From Hassallia byssoidea VB512170 (GTDB lineage: Bacteria > Cyanobacteriota > Cyanobacteriia > Cyanobacteriales > Nostocaceae): a stretch of DNA of 55,316 nucleotides. Both the position numbers and the translations under genes were made by a program. Location: contig NZ_JTCM02000038.1 in the NCBI RefSeq assembly GCF_000817785.2, forward strand, positions 1 to 55,316, given 5' to 3'. Every line of letters begins with the position of its first letter. The stretch's first letter is position 1. This document shows, piece after piece, positions 1-8,434 of the stretch. The notes under the pieces were generated by a model. That model had not been told where the DNA came from and searched no databases. It saw only the letters and a program-made list of their open reading frames with translations.

Positions 1-159
1 GGTTTCACAAACAATAGACACTCATTGACAGCCTTCATCCGAAAATGTCGTGGGGTGTTGAGGATCTAGTAAACAAGGCTGTCCATTTTTGTCCAGGGGA
101 GCGCCCAAGGGAGAGGTTTTGCGGAAATTATGGGTAATTTACCAAATATGATGTAACCC

Positions 160-184
160 AAAAAAGAAAACCCGCTTTCGCGGG
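160..184 (-). terminator. Intrinsic terminator of the small minus-strand gene
   Basis: Read on the minus strand, a perfect 5-bp GC stem (CCCGC/GCGGG) with a GAAA tetraloop is followed at once by a T-rich run (TTTTCTTTTT). It lies about 40 bases after the stop codon of the 51-residue gene at 226-381, as expected for a Rho-independent terminator. Confidence 0.85.
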
Positions 185-225
185 CTGTTTATCAAGAAAT
201 AAATCTTTACAATTGTGGTGCTTGT

Positions 226-381
226 TTAACCTATATACTTCATTTCGGCTTCTAGTTGACGTACTAGCTTTTCGTCACCTTTGGCTCTAGCTACTTGCAA
301 GCGATGTTCTAGGTTTTTTTGCAGATTCTCGTGATGAATTTCATCAGCTTGTTTTGCTGCTTGCATTCTGTTATTAAGCAT
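226..381 (-). CDS. Small basic helical protein, 51 aa, possibly PirA-like
   Basis: The minus strand encodes a 51-residue protein starting MLNNRMQAAKQADEIHHENL and ending in EAEMKYIG. An AGAGGGA ribosome-binding site sits about 6 bases before the ATG, and an intrinsic terminator follows the stop, so this is a complete single-gene unit. The protein is rich in Lys, Arg, Glu and Gln, has no cysteine and no membrane segment, and is predicted to be almost entirely helical. The central pattern (NLEHRLQVARAKGDEKLVRQ) resembles, from memory, short cyanobacterial proteins annotated as PirA, the PII-interacting regulator of arginine synthesis. That resemblance is unchecked, so no symbol is given. The gene is supported independently by its RBS, terminator and coherent composition. 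Confidence 0.7.
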   Translation of the reverse strand: MLNNRMQAAKQADEIHHENLQKNLEHRLQVARAKGDEKLVRQLEAEMKYIG

Positions 382-498
382 AAGTTTTCCCTCTTAAGTT
401 TTTGCTTTATATCTTCATTTCCTAATATAGCACAACTTCCGTAACATAGGCTACAGAAAAATGTGGTTTTATAGTTTTAAGTGATATATTTTTGTCAG

Positions 499-1314
499 AT
501 GAGTCAAATTACGTTACTCAGCGATTTTGGCGATCGCGATGTGTATGTCGGCGTAATGAAAGGAGTAATCGCCCAAATCAACCCAAAATTAACAGTGATA
601 GACTTAACGCACCAAATACCCCCGCAAAACATCGCTGCGGCAAGATTTTGCTTGATGAATGCTTATGCTTATTTCCCAAAGGGGACAGTGCATGTAGCGG
701 TGGTAGATCCGGGGGTGGGAGGAATCAGGAGAGCGATCGCCTTACAATTAGCTGATGGGTTTTTGGTGGGACCTGACAATGGTATATTTAGCGGAGTACT
801 TAGTCAAAGTCCCGCCATTACCGCAGTCGAACTGACAAACTCTCAATATTGGCGAACTCAAGAACCCAGTAGAACTTTTCACGGAAGAGATATTTTTGCA
901 CCTGTGGCAGCGCATCTGAAGAGCGGTGTTTCTTTAAAAGAGCTAGGGAGAGAAATCGATTTAGCAAAGTTGATAAAGTTAAATTTAGCAGAATGCAGTT
1001 TAACAGAAACTGGTGTAACCGGTTGCATACAATATATTGACCATTTTGGCAACTTAGTCAGCAATATTCCAGCAAGTTACGTGCAAGGAAAAACCTGGTA
1101 TGTGAAAGCTGCGGGATTGACGATACCAGGTTGTGAAACTTACGCTGATGTGGAAGTAGGGGATGCGATCGCTTTAATTGGCAGTCACGGCTGGGTAGAA
1201 ATTGCGATCAACAGCGGTAATGCACAGTTACAGTTACAGATGAAGTTGGGAGATGCGGTAGAAGTATTTTTGAGGCACAAGAACCCCGACTTCTTAGAGA
1301 AGTCGGGGTTCTAA
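499..1314 (+). CDS. SAM hydroxide adenosyltransferase (DUF62 family)
   Basis: This 271-residue cytoplasmic enzyme belongs to the DUF62/SAM hydroxide adenosyltransferase family, which splits S-adenosylmethionine into adenosine and methionine using water-derived hydroxide. Family landmarks are visible: N-terminal TLLSDFG, VDPGVGG near residue 78, VGPDNG near 96, FHGRDIFAPVAA near 132 and DHFGNLVSNI near 183, covering the N-terminal Rossmann-like and C-terminal beta-barrel domains. A GTG six codons upstream keeps the frame open, but the ATG at 499 places MSQITLLSDFG at the protein start as in the family. The last residues (RHKNPDFLEKSGF) and the stop codon come from a palindromic repeat at 1281-1311, so the native C-terminus has probably been replaced or extended. 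The physiological role of the family in cyanobacteria is unclear. Confidence 0.9.
   Translation: MSQITLLSDFGDRDVYVGVMKGVIAQINPKLTVIDLTHQIPPQNIAAARFCLMNAYAYFPKGTVHVAVVDPGVGGIRRAIALQLADGFLVGPDNGIFSGVLSQSPAITAVELTNSQYWRTQEPSRTFHGRDIFAPVAAHLKSGVSLKELGREIDLAKLIKLNLAECSLTETGVTGCIQYIDHFGNLVSNIPASYVQGKTWYVKAAGLTIPGCETYADVEVGDAIALIGSHGWVEIAINSGNAQLQLQMKLGDAVEVFLRHKNPDFLEKSGF
1281..1311. repeat. Palindromic repeat overlapping a gene 3' end
   Basis: A perfect inverted repeat has two 14-bp arms (GAACCCCGACTTCT and its complement) and a 3-base loop. It lies inside the last codons of the SAM hydroxide adenosyltransferase gene, and the stop codon follows directly. A relative of the same design is at 4773-4817, so this is a dispersed element rather than a private terminator. 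It may still fold in RNA and mark the transcript end. Confidence 0.85.
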
Positions 1315-1423
1315 GCAGAAGTCGCACTTTTAGAGAGAGGGCGATCGCCACAATAACGTAAACTTTTAAAAAAAGCCAAGCTCTATGGCGACAAGTTAGA
1401 AGTTACAACTTCCCTGCTTTCAA

Positions 1424-4400
1424 TTATTCAAAGTACGGAATCTCAAAAGCCCCAATGTCAATCCTGCTCAAGACAACGCGAGCAAAACCCGTGCCGCGTT
1501 GGTCTGTGTCTGGCGGGGAAGTAAAAGCAGGATCGCCTGCATTAATTGCCGGACTATCAGGAAGCAGCGCCATAGTCTGGGTGGGACCGCCGTTATTTTT
1601 CAGAGTGTCGAGTTTGGGGTCAACTGGGGCAGCACTAGTACCGAATTTATCACCAGTGGCGGCAGTGCCAGAATAAACGCCAATTAGATTGTAGCCGTCT
1701 GAAGTCAACGTGCCAGAGAAATCTGGACTAGAAGATGCAGTATTTTTGGCGATGATGGTGTTTTTAGCATTCACCGTGCCAAATATATTATGAATACCGC
1801 CGCCGTCTTTGGTTGCCGAGTTGCCAGACAGGGTGCTGTTAGTTACCGTCAACGTGCCGACGTTAAAGATACCGCCACCGTCTGCCTGTGCCGAGTTGCC
1901 AGTAAGGGTGCTGTTGCTCACCGTCAAGGTACCGCCGCCATTCTTAAATATACCGCCACCGTTGTTTGCCGAGTTGCCAGCAAGAGTGCTGTTGCTCACC
2001 GTCAAGGTACCGCCGCCATCGTTAAGGATACCGCCGCCGATCTCCTTTGCCGAGTTGCCAGAGAGGGTGCTGTTAGTTACCGTCAACGTGCCAGTTTTGG
2101 TATAGATACCGCCGCCATAGCCCCCGTAGCTACCGGAGGTGAGTTTTGCCTCATTATCAGCGATGGTGCTGTTAGTTACCGTCAAGCTGCCTTCGTTATA
2201 GATACCACCTCCTAAGCCGCCAGCACCCACGCCAGTGTAGTCTGCCGAGTTGCCAGCGATGGTGCTGTTAGTTACCGTCAAGCTGCCTTCGTTATAGATA
2301 CCACCTCCTAAGCCGTCGGTGTCGCTAACGTAGTAACCCGTACCGCTTGCCGAGTTGCCAGTTATGGTGCTGTTAGTCAGCGTTAGGATGCCATCGTTAT
2401 AAATACCGCCGCCTTCATTTGCTTTACCATTAGCAATGGTCAAACCATCAATCTTCACCGTTACTTCTTCGTCAATGCTAAAGACACCCACAGCATTATT
2501 GCCACTGACAGTCAGTTTGTTAGCACCCAAACCAGTAATATTGACATCATCGCTAATATTATCTAAGTCTGAAGCCAGGGTAATTGTGTACATTCCCGTA
2601 GCTGCGGTGTAACCAGTGTCAGTAGTGGGGATGTTGAAGGTGATATTATCAGTTTCCTCAAAATCATTAGCATTAATCAACGCTTGCCGCAAAGAACCTT
2701 CGCCGCTGTCGTTGGTGACAATTACCTCTGTATCATTGGCAGCAATTGTGACTGTGGCATTATTGTTAATAGTATCAACGCTGTAACCTCCAGCCGCCAA
2801 ACTCAGTTTTAGTATCTCATCTGCCTCAGCATGAATGTCATCCATCGTCGTGAGGGTAAGATCTACAAAACTTTGTCCTACAGGAATAATTACACTCCTA
2901 ATTGCACCTGTGCCAGAAATATTACCACCACTCAAACTGTAGTCAACTGCAAAAGCACCACCCGTATTACTGGTAACAGTGCTACTGCTATCAATATCCA
3001 GACTTACAGCTAATTCAGCAGAAGTGTCACCAGTGCGACTAATGCGGAAAGTGCTTGTATTCGTTGCTGAAGCTGTTTCGGTAACTGTGGCATTAGAGGC
3101 GCTGATGTTGACAAGTGCATCATCATTCTTAATTGTATAAGTCGCTGTTTGCTGACTTCCTAAAATTGCGCCACCTGTGGCATTAAATAACTTCAGCTTG
3201 ATGGTTTCATCCATCTCATCCGTCGTATCTCCCACAATCGGAATCACTACATCTTTACTAGTTTCCCCATCTGCAAAGTTAATGGTAAGTGGCAAATTGC
3301 TGTAGTCATTGGGGGTGGCTGTGCTACCTTCATCCAATTGCAGACCTACACTAACTGCTTTTTTTACACTACCCGTGCGTTGAATTTTGGCAACAACTTT
3401 ATCTACCATGCCGCTATTACCTTCAAAATCGCTGTAATTAGCAGCAGCAAATGCTAAAGTACCAGCTTGTAAGTTTGTATTTTCAGTGTCATCATCATCA
3501 TCACTACCGTTATCAATATCGATATCAATTTCGGTTTTAACGCTGAGATCAACTTTGAAAACCGTATAATTAAACTCACGCTTACCTTTAATCGAAGGCT
3601 GTTCAAAACCAAACGTGTTATCTCCGCACTGTCGAATGTGCTGAAGTTTATCAGGGTTAGCTTTGTGGTAAGTAAAGTAGGCAACAGGACCAGAACCCTC
3701 TTGATTGCTTTGATTCAGATTGAGAAATTGTTCAGAAGTGCCATTGGCAATTATGTAAGTTGCGAATAGTCTCCCAGTTTCAATAGAAGTTGAGGACGTA
3801 CTGCTTTGGTTAAAGCTGACTATACTTTGTCGAATCGCTGCTTGGGCATAACCGACTTCACCGGGAGTAATTGTTTTGCCAGTTAAGGGGTCGGTAACTG
3901 TACCTTGAGTATCGTTGATTCGATAAAATCCAACGTGATTGCGATTAGAAGAATCGCTGTTGAGTGTAAAGTTAGCGGAAATCTGACCCTTGACACTGCG
4001 TAAATCAATGATTTCCCCTTCTTTTCCTCCTTGCAATCCACTTCCTAGTGCGGGGGGAGTTTTGACTATCTCCATTTTCAGCACTAAGTCGTTGAAGTCT
4101 TTGTCACCACCACCTTTCAAATCTTCCCAAGCTAAATCGAAGGTGCTTTTGCCTTTATCTTTCACCCGCACATGGTCAAATTTATCTGAGTTGCAAGCGC
4201 TGAGGGAAAAGAATACATTTTCTGAGGTTTTGCCAGATGTCGTATCTACGCTACTGGTAGTGTTGTCTGCTACCATGTAAAAACCTAAGCGTTCCCCAGC
4301 TTTAAAGGTTAATTGACGAACAAAGTTAATCCCGGCTGATGCTTTTTCTGATAAAGAGGAGAAAATTACTCGCGATTGAGTCAAAGCGGCTTGCATGTAG

Positions 4401-4633
4401 CCTTCTTGACCTGGGGCAATACCGTTGACTGTACCTTTGTCGTCAGAGACAACAAACACCCCGATTTCATTGATAAATGCTGCTTTTCTCTCGCTTAAGC
4501 TGAACTGGACACTGGTACTGCTGCTACTACTACCGGAAAGAGCAAAAATATTACTCAGACCGTTACTATCTTTGGAACTCAAGTAGTTGATGCTAGCTTC
4601 GATTGAGAGGTCGTTGGTATTTTTGTCGTTCAT
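1424..4633 (-). CDS. DUF4114 / Calx-beta / right-handed beta-helix surface protein
   Basis: This acidic protein of about 1069 residues is probably extracellular, although no classical signal peptide is visible. Domains in order: two DUF4114 modules in the first ~370 residues, each with a GFY..ADNT-like strand and the first ending in WEDLKGGGDKDFNDLV; an Asp-rich linker (DIDIDNGSDDDDDTEN); two Calx-beta modules (~390-640, with the pattern ADEILKLSLAAGG); then a beta-helix of about nine LTVTNSTxxGNSA rungs (~740-960); and a choice-of-anchor Q-type C-terminus (NNGGPTQTMALLPDSPAINAGD, quoted here in part). Calx-beta and the Asp-rich linker suggest calcium binding; the rungs suggest adhesion or a surface role. 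The open frame extends 21 codons further to a TTG, but the ATG at 4633 begins a typical MNDKNTNDLS leader and was chosen. No secretion partner is adjacent. The rungs are similar enough in DNA to allow copy-number change. Confidence 0.85.
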   Translation of the reverse strand: MNDKNTNDLSIEASINYLSSKDSNGLSNIFALSGSSSSSTSVQFSLSERKAAFINEIGVFVVSDDKGTVNGIAPGQEGYMQAALTQSRVIFSSLSEKASAGINFVRQLTFKAGERLGFYMVADNTTSSVDTTSGKTSENVFFSLSACNSDKFDHVRVKDKGKSTFDLAWEDLKGGGDKDFNDLVLKMEIVKTPPALGSGLQGGKEGEIIDLRSVKGQISANFTLNSDSSNRNHVGFYRINDTQGTVTDPLTGKTITPGEVGYAQAAIRQSIVSFNQSSTSSTSIETGRLFATYIIANGTSEQFLNLNQSNQEGSGPVAYFTYHKANPDKLQHIRQCGDNTFGFEQPSIKGKREFNYTVFKVDLSVKTEIDIDIDNGSDDDDDTENTNLQAGTLAFAAANYSDFEGNSGMVDKVVAKIQRTGSVKKAVSVGLQLDEGSTATPNDYSNLPLTINFADGETSKDVVIPIVGDTTDEMDETIKLKLFNATGGAILGSQQTATYTIKNDDALVNISASNATVTETASATNTSTFRISRTGDTSAELAVSLDIDSSSTVTSNTGGAFAVDYSLSGGNISGTGAIRSVIIPVGQSFVDLTLTTMDDIHAEADEILKLSLAAGGYSVDTINNNATVTIAANDTEVIVTNDSGEGSLRQALINANDFEETDNITFNIPTTDTGYTAATGMYTITLASDLDNISDDVNITGLGANKLTVSGNNAVGVFSIDEEVTVKIDGLTIANGKANEGGGIYNDGILTLTNSTITGNSASGTGYYVSDTDGLGGGIYNEGSLTVTNSTIAGNSADYTGVGAGGLGGGIYNEGSLTVTNSTIADNEAKLTSGSYGGYGGGIYTKTGTLTVTNSTLSGNSAKEIGGGILNDGGGTLTVSNSTLAGNSANNGGGIFKNGGGTLTVSNSTLTGNSAQADGGGIFNVGTLTVTNSTLSGNSATKDGGGIHNIFGTVNAKNTIIAKNTASSSPDFSGTLTSDGYNLIGVYSGTAATGDKFGTSAAPVDPKLDTLKNNGGPTQTMALLPDSPAINAGDPAFTSPPDTDQRGTGFARVVLSRIDIGAFEIPYFE

Positions 4634-4772
4634 AGAAAGTATAAAGTTCTCTGAATATCTGAGAAATTTCAGAGTTGTTACCGATATACTTCCCAAGAAT
4701 CAAGACTAACTAACATCAACGAGCAAAAAAGTGGATAATTTCTGGTATAGCAATCCGCGTATAAGAGCGTGA

Positions 4773-4817
4773 ACAACAAGAACCCCGGTTTCTCTAAGAA
4801 ACCGGGGTTCTTGTTGT
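4773..4817. repeat. Perfect 21-bp-arm inverted repeat
   Basis: Two 21-bp arms are perfect complements around a 3-base loop (CTA). The core AGAACCCCGG..CCGGGGTTCT matches the design of the element at 1281-1311. It lies between divergently transcribed genes, so it is not a terminator for either one. Confidence 0.85.
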
Positions 4818-4888
4818 GCTTTGCGATTTTCACAAATCAAATAGGATCGCTATAGCATAGGAAATATAGATTCAAATCCAAGATTGTT

Positions 4889-5542
4889 ATGACTCTAACA
4901 GAATCGCCAGCATCCGTTTATCAAGGTCAGTTTGGCGAATTTACAATTAATCAAAGCGATCGCACTGGCGTTATTATCTATCGCACTGCCTTAATGGTAG
5001 CTGCACTCAGCTTTGCGATCGCCAGCATTTTGGTATTGTTTTACACCAACACCTTTACCATCCAAGCAATTACACCTTTGTATACTGTCTTTTGTCTTGC
5101 TTTGGGTGTAAGTTTACTGACTATTCATATCTACTTAGCACCGCTGCACCGACTTTTACAAGTGTTCTGGCTGATTGGTTGCATTTCTTCATTTGTATTC
5201 GGACATTTTGACAGTCAACCTTTTGCTGTCACAGTTTACACTCACCCCCTGAGTTTATTCGGAGTGGGTTTTATCTTCGCAGCCTTAACAGGTATATTTT
5301 TCAAAGAAGCTTTTTGCTTCAATCGTCTGGAAACTAAGGTATTAACCTTTACAGTACCGATACTATTGCTGGGACATTTAGTAGGTGTTTTGCCAATTCA
5401 AGCAGAACGGATTTTATTAGGATTGTGGGCGATTTTGTTTGTAGTATTCGCATTGCGGAAAGCTGTACAAGAAATTCCTCCGGATATCGGAGACAAATCT
5501 GTGTTTGCTTATTTGAAAAGCAAGAGTATAAAAACAGCTTAA
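4889..5542 (+). CDS. DUF2301-type integral membrane protein
   Basis: This 217-residue protein has six or so hydrophobic spans, for example ALMVAALSFAIASILVLFY, the stretch around VFCLALGVSLLTIHIYL, LFGVGFIFAALTGIFF and LTFTVPILLLGHLVGVL. It starts with a short soluble segment (VYQGQFGEFTINQSDRTG) typical of the cyanobacterial DUF2301 family. It should reside in the plasma or thylakoid membrane; no enzymatic motif is visible and the family function is unknown. The stop codon TAA shares its last A with the ATG of the next gene (TAATG), so the two are very probably translationally coupled. The call rests on overall pattern and length. Confidence 0.8.
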   Translation: MTLTESPASVYQGQFGEFTINQSDRTGVIIYRTALMVAALSFAIASILVLFYTNTFTIQAITPLYTVFCLALGVSLLTIHIYLAPLHRLLQVFWLIGCISSFVFGHFDSQPFAVTVYTHPLSLFGVGFIFAALTGIFFKEAFCFNRLETKVLTFTVPILLLGHLVGVLPIQAERILLGLWAILFVVFALRKAVQEIPPDIGDKSVFAYLKSKSIKTA

Positions 5543-6222
5543 TGCCCAGGAAAAACCATCAAAATCCCAAAATACCAAGAATTAGGCTGATAAAACGCCA
5601 ACAAATGTGGACGCTGACGGCGCCGGGATGGGTGATAGCGATCGCTTTAATGATTTCTGTAATGTTTTTCAGCATTACTCATTTATACCCGTTTCTCGCC
5701 GTCACTTCTCCCATCAAAACCGATGTCTTGGTTGTCGAAGGATGGGTAACAGACTACGCAGTAGAACAAGCATTTACCGAATTTAAAAGCGGTTCCTATC
5801 GAGAAATATTCACCACAGGAGGTCCGGTAGAAAGAGGATTCTATCTAGCTGAATATAAGACTTTTGCAGGAATTGCGGCTGCAACTTTAAAAAAGCTGGG
5901 TGTACAACCAGAAAAAGTGACAGTTGTGCCTACACCGGACGTAATTAAGGATCGGACTCATGCATCTGCGATCGCACTTCGTCAGTGGCTAACAAATTCA
6001 AATTCCCCGATAAAATCAATGAATTTGTTAACCTCTGATGCCCATGCTCGCAGAAGTTGGCTAATATTTCAAGAAGTACTTGAGCCGAAAATCAAAGTCG
6101 GAATAATTGCCGCCAAACCACTAAGTTACAATCCAAATAAATGGTGGATTTCTAGCGAAGGTGTGCGAACTGTGATAGCGGAAATTATAGCTTATATTTA
6201 TGCGCTATTTGTAAATTGGTAG
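5542..6222 (+). CDS. YdcF/ElyC/SanA-like membrane-anchored protein (DUF218-related)
   Basis: A 226-residue protein with a basic N-terminus, one membrane anchor (GWVIAIALMISVMFFSITHL) and an outer domain beginning SPIKTDVLVVEGWVTDYAV. The pattern of a sugar- or peptidoglycan-linked DUF218-like fold is visible: FTTGGPVERG, a later TPDVIKDRTHASAIALRQWL (Glu/Arg/Thr-rich turn) and NLLTSDAHARRSWLIFQ. E. coli relatives (ElyC, SanA) affect envelope integrity; the role here is inferred only. The open frame begins upstream inside the DUF2301 gene, but the ATG overlapping that gene's stop (TAATG) is the natural start and gives an operon pair. The TAG stop at 6220-6222 lies within a dispersed palindromic repeat, so the repeat supplies the stop codon. 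Confidence 0.75.
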   Translation: MPRKNHQNPKIPRIRLIKRQQMWTLTAPGWVIAIALMISVMFFSITHLYPFLAVTSPIKTDVLVVEGWVTDYAVEQAFTEFKSGSYREIFTTGGPVERGFYLAEYKTFAGIAAATLKKLGVQPEKVTVVPTPDVIKDRTHASAIALRQWLTNSNSPIKSMNLLTSDAHARRSWLIFQEVLEPKIKVGIIAAKPLSYNPNKWWISSEGVRTVIAEIIAYIYALFVNW

Positions 6223-6273
6223 TGAGGACTTCAGTCCTCATATTATTAATAAAAGGACTGAAGTCCTTACTAC
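6219..6273. repeat. Dispersed palindromic element (TAGTGAGGACTTCAGTCCTCA type)
   Basis: The element has a left part GAGGACTTCAGTCCTC, which is itself palindromic, an AT-rich middle and a mirrored right part AAGGACTGAAGTCCTT ending in ACTAC. Related copies are at 17561-17618, 39494-39634 and, more distantly, 8178-8244 and 49771-49804. It sits between convergent genes and could act as a bidirectional terminator. Confidence 0.8.
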
Positions 6274-6274
6274 A

Positions 6275-7303
6275 TTATCCCAACACCTCGACTTGTTGCA
6301 CTGCATTAAGTTCATCAAGAAGTCGCCAAATTTCTTGTAACATTGGCTGTAACCCAGCGCCGGTAACAGCAGAAATCAAGAAAACTGGTGCAAAAGATAG
6401 ATGATTAAGTTCCATCGCTAAGGCATTTAAATCTACAGATTCTTGATCGACCGCATCAATTTTGTTGAGTGCTAAAACAAGCGATCGCTCTGCTAAACCT
6501 CGTCCGTAATCTTGTAACTCTTTTTTAATCGTTTTATATTCCCCTATCACATCTTCACTGGTAGCATCTATCAAATGCAACAGTACCCGTGTGCGCTCGA
6601 TGTGACGCAGAAAATCGTGTCCCAACCCCGCACCACCAGAAGCACCTTCTATCAATCCGGGAATATCAGCAAAAACCGTGCCATCGCCTGTAGGTTTTCG
6701 GACTACACCCAAGTTCGGTATCAAAGTAGTAAAGGGGTAATCAGCAATTTTTGGACGCGCTGCTGACAAAGCTGATATCAAAGTCGATTTTCCCGCATTT
6801 GGTAGCCCAATAATTCCCACTTCTGCCAAAAGTTTCAACTCCAGACGCAGCTGCTTTATTTCTCCTGGTAATCCTGGGAGCGCGTATTCTGGAGCGCGGT
6901 TGCGGTTGCTCAAGAAATGTTGATTTCCCAAGCCACCTTTACCACCTTTAGCTACCACAAAAGTCTGGTTTTGCTCAATTAAATCTGCCAACAGTTCGCC
7001 ACTTTCCGCATCATAAATAGCCGTACCGCAGGGAACTTCGACAGTTAAATCCTTACCATTTGCACCAGTACAGTTATTTGGTCCACCACGTCCACCATTT
7101 TCACCTTGAAAGCGATGGTTGTATCTGAAATCTAGCAAAGTTTGCAAATTTTCCTTTGCCACAAAAATCACCGAACCACCGCGTCCCCCATTTCCGCCAG
7201 AGGGACCCCCAGCCGGCACATACTTCTCTCGACGGAAGGCAACAATACCATCGCCACCCTTGCCGGCTTCAACTTCAATGTTTGCTTGATCGATAAATTG
7301 CAT
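6275..7303 (-). CDS. obg: Obg/CgtA family GTPase
   Basis: A 342-residue ribosome-associated GTPase involved in large-subunit assembly and stress signalling. The glycine-rich Obg fold occupies residues 1-158 ([31 protein letters not shown]). The G domain follows with G1 GLPNAGKST, the switch region around [13 protein letters not shown]3 [10 protein letters not shown]4 NKID and G5 SAVTG. There is no extended C-terminal OCT domain, which is usual for the short cyanobacterial form. The start MQFIDQ is the standard family start. A heptamer repeat array lies directly upstream, between this gene and the TerB-like gene, so the promoter or leader is embedded in or next to repeats. It is convergent with the YdcF-like gene. 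Confidence 0.97.
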   Translation of the reverse strand: MQFIDQANIEVEAGKGGDGIVAFRREKYVPAGGPSGGNGGRGGSVIFVAKENLQTLLDFRYNHRFQGENGGRGGPNNCTGANGKDLTVEVPCGTAIYDAESGELLADLIEQNQTFVVAKGGKGGLGNQHFLSNRNRAPEYALPGLPGEIKQLRLELKLLAEVGIIGLPNAGKSTLISALSAARPKIADYPFTTLIPNLGVVRKPTGDGTVFADIPGLIEGASGGAGLGHDFLRHIERTRVLLHLIDATSEDVIGEYKTIKKELQDYGRGLAERSLVLALNKIDAVDQESVDLNALAMELNHLSFAPVFLISAVTGAGLQPMLQEIWRLLDELNAVQQVEVLG

Positions 7304-7307
7304 AGTT

Positions 7308-7459
7308 TGTTAGTAATTGGTAATTGGTAATTGGTAATTGGTAATTGGTAATTGGTAATTGATAATTGGTAATTGGTAATTGATAATTGGTAATTATTTT
7401 TTATTCTCCCACCCCATTCCCCATTCCCTATTACCCATTACCCATTACCCATTACCCAT
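7308..7459. repeat. Heptamer short tandem repeats (TAATTGG and CATTACC types)
   Basis: Bases 7308-7394 are repeats of the 7-mer TAATTGG with a few variants (TGATAATTGG). Bases 7430-7459 repeat CATTACC. This matches the STRR class known from heterocystous cyanobacteria. The two arrays are roughly inverse complements in composition and could pair in RNA. They separate the obg start from the stop of the upstream gene. Confidence 0.9.
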
Positions 7460-7462
7460 TGA

Positions 7463-8134
7463 CTAAATATAAGGTGAAATATCTTCACCGCAATCATCTG
7501 CTAGATAGGATAAAGCGCGAAAACGCAAACCTACAAGTTGTTCATAAAGTGGATTGATTTTACACATCGGCGGAATGTGAACTATTTTCCGCCCAAAGAG
7601 GTTGACATCGCGCTCAAAGGGACACTGCGAAGGTATCATTTTGCACAAAAAGCGGGCTACTCTGGGGTCGTGAATCTCCAGTTTGTCTAGCCACTCACGC
7701 ATCGGGCGCAATGCATCAAGTTGCCGTTTTGTCAAATCGGCGGAAGGAGTCTGTAGTTGCTGTGGGTGTTCTATAGTGTGGCGCAGCGCTTTGAGTAATT
7801 CCTCTGGCTGTTCTAAGGCTCTGCACAATTGATGCAAAAGGTAATCTTCACTAGAAGAATAAGTACCATCGGCGATCGCTACCATCACCGCTGTACGTAA
7901 AAAATTTTCCGCTGCTGTTGTATTTTTACCCAACACCGCAGCTAATTCCTCCGGTTCAATTGGCTCTAGTGACTCAAACTTGATTTTCGGAGCCAATTCT
8001 TTGTCAGTGATATTAGCTATTAATTCTTGTTCTTGGGCATCAAAGTTACCATCCGCCCACGCTACTGTCAGTAATCCCCGCAGCCAAGCGGCAATTTGTT
8101 CGTTGCTATAACGAGATTGGACAGCACTTTTCAT
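7463..8134 (-). CDS. TerB-like protein with Mo-nitrogenase-associated C-terminal domain
   Basis: A 223-residue soluble protein. Residues ~5-120 form a helical TerB/tellurite-resistance-like domain with the acidic metal-site patterns VAWADGNFDAQEQELI and VAIADGTYSSSEDYLL. Residues ~135-223 match the domain annotated as Mo-dependent nitrogenase C-terminal (DALRPMREWLDKLEIHDPRV, cysteines in FLCKMIPSQCPFERD and PPMCKINPLYEQL). The ATG at 8134 was chosen because GAGGTG sits 7-8 bases upstream; the frame stays open five codons further. The C-terminal domain occurs widely in cyanobacteria, often away from nif genes, so a nitrogenase role is not implied. No nif gene is in the window. Confidence 0.85.
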   Translation of the reverse strand: MKSAVQSRYSNEQIAAWLRGLLTVAWADGNFDAQEQELIANITDKELAPKIKFESLEPIEPEELAAVLGKNTTAAENFLRTAVMVAIADGTYSSSEDYLLHQLCRALEQPEELLKALRHTIEHPQQLQTPSADLTKRQLDALRPMREWLDKLEIHDPRVARFLCKMIPSQCPFERDVNLFGRKIVHIPPMCKINPLYEQLVGLRFRALSYLADDCGEDISPYI

Positions 8135-8177
8135 AAACTCACACCTCAAGCTACCTTACTTTTATACTAAGCTAATC

Positions 8178-8298
8178 ATTCGTAGTCAGGGCTGAAGCCC
8201 TTCTTTAATGTAAACGCCCTCAGGCTGGAAGCCTGGGGCTACACGAACGAAGTCCGCGTAGGCGGACTTTGAGTCTTTAAGTCCGCGTAGGCGGACTT
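8178..8298. repeat. Cluster of short palindromes
   Basis: This gap holds several short palindromes: a GTAGTCAGGGCTGAAGCCCTT unit, an AGGCTGGAAGCCT unit, and two copies (8250-8269 and 8279-8298) of AAGTCCGCGTAGGCGGACTT, which folds into an 8-bp stem with a GTAG loop. They resemble the dispersed palindromes elsewhere in the window. No gene is seen between 8135 and 8434. Confidence 0.75.
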
Positions 8299-8434
8299 TG
8301 TTCTTGTAGTCGCGACTTTAGTCGTCGTCGGATTAGAAATTTATCAGCAAAAATGCGGAAAGTCGGAACGTTATTCTGTTTAAAAACGTGTAAAAGTATA
8401 TTAAAATCAACCCGCGTCTGAGGGATTTACAGAT

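Noticed and set aside
1-159. Partial gene at the left edge
   Set aside because: No frame gives a convincing protein end; nothing could be assigned.
1790-2215. Open frame antisense to the beta-helix protein
   Set aside because: It mirrors the repeated rungs of the minus-strand gene, so its regularity is a shadow.
7463-8134. Nitrogenase gene
   Set aside because: Only a nitrogenase-associated C-terminal domain is present after a TerB-like domain; no nif genes are seen.
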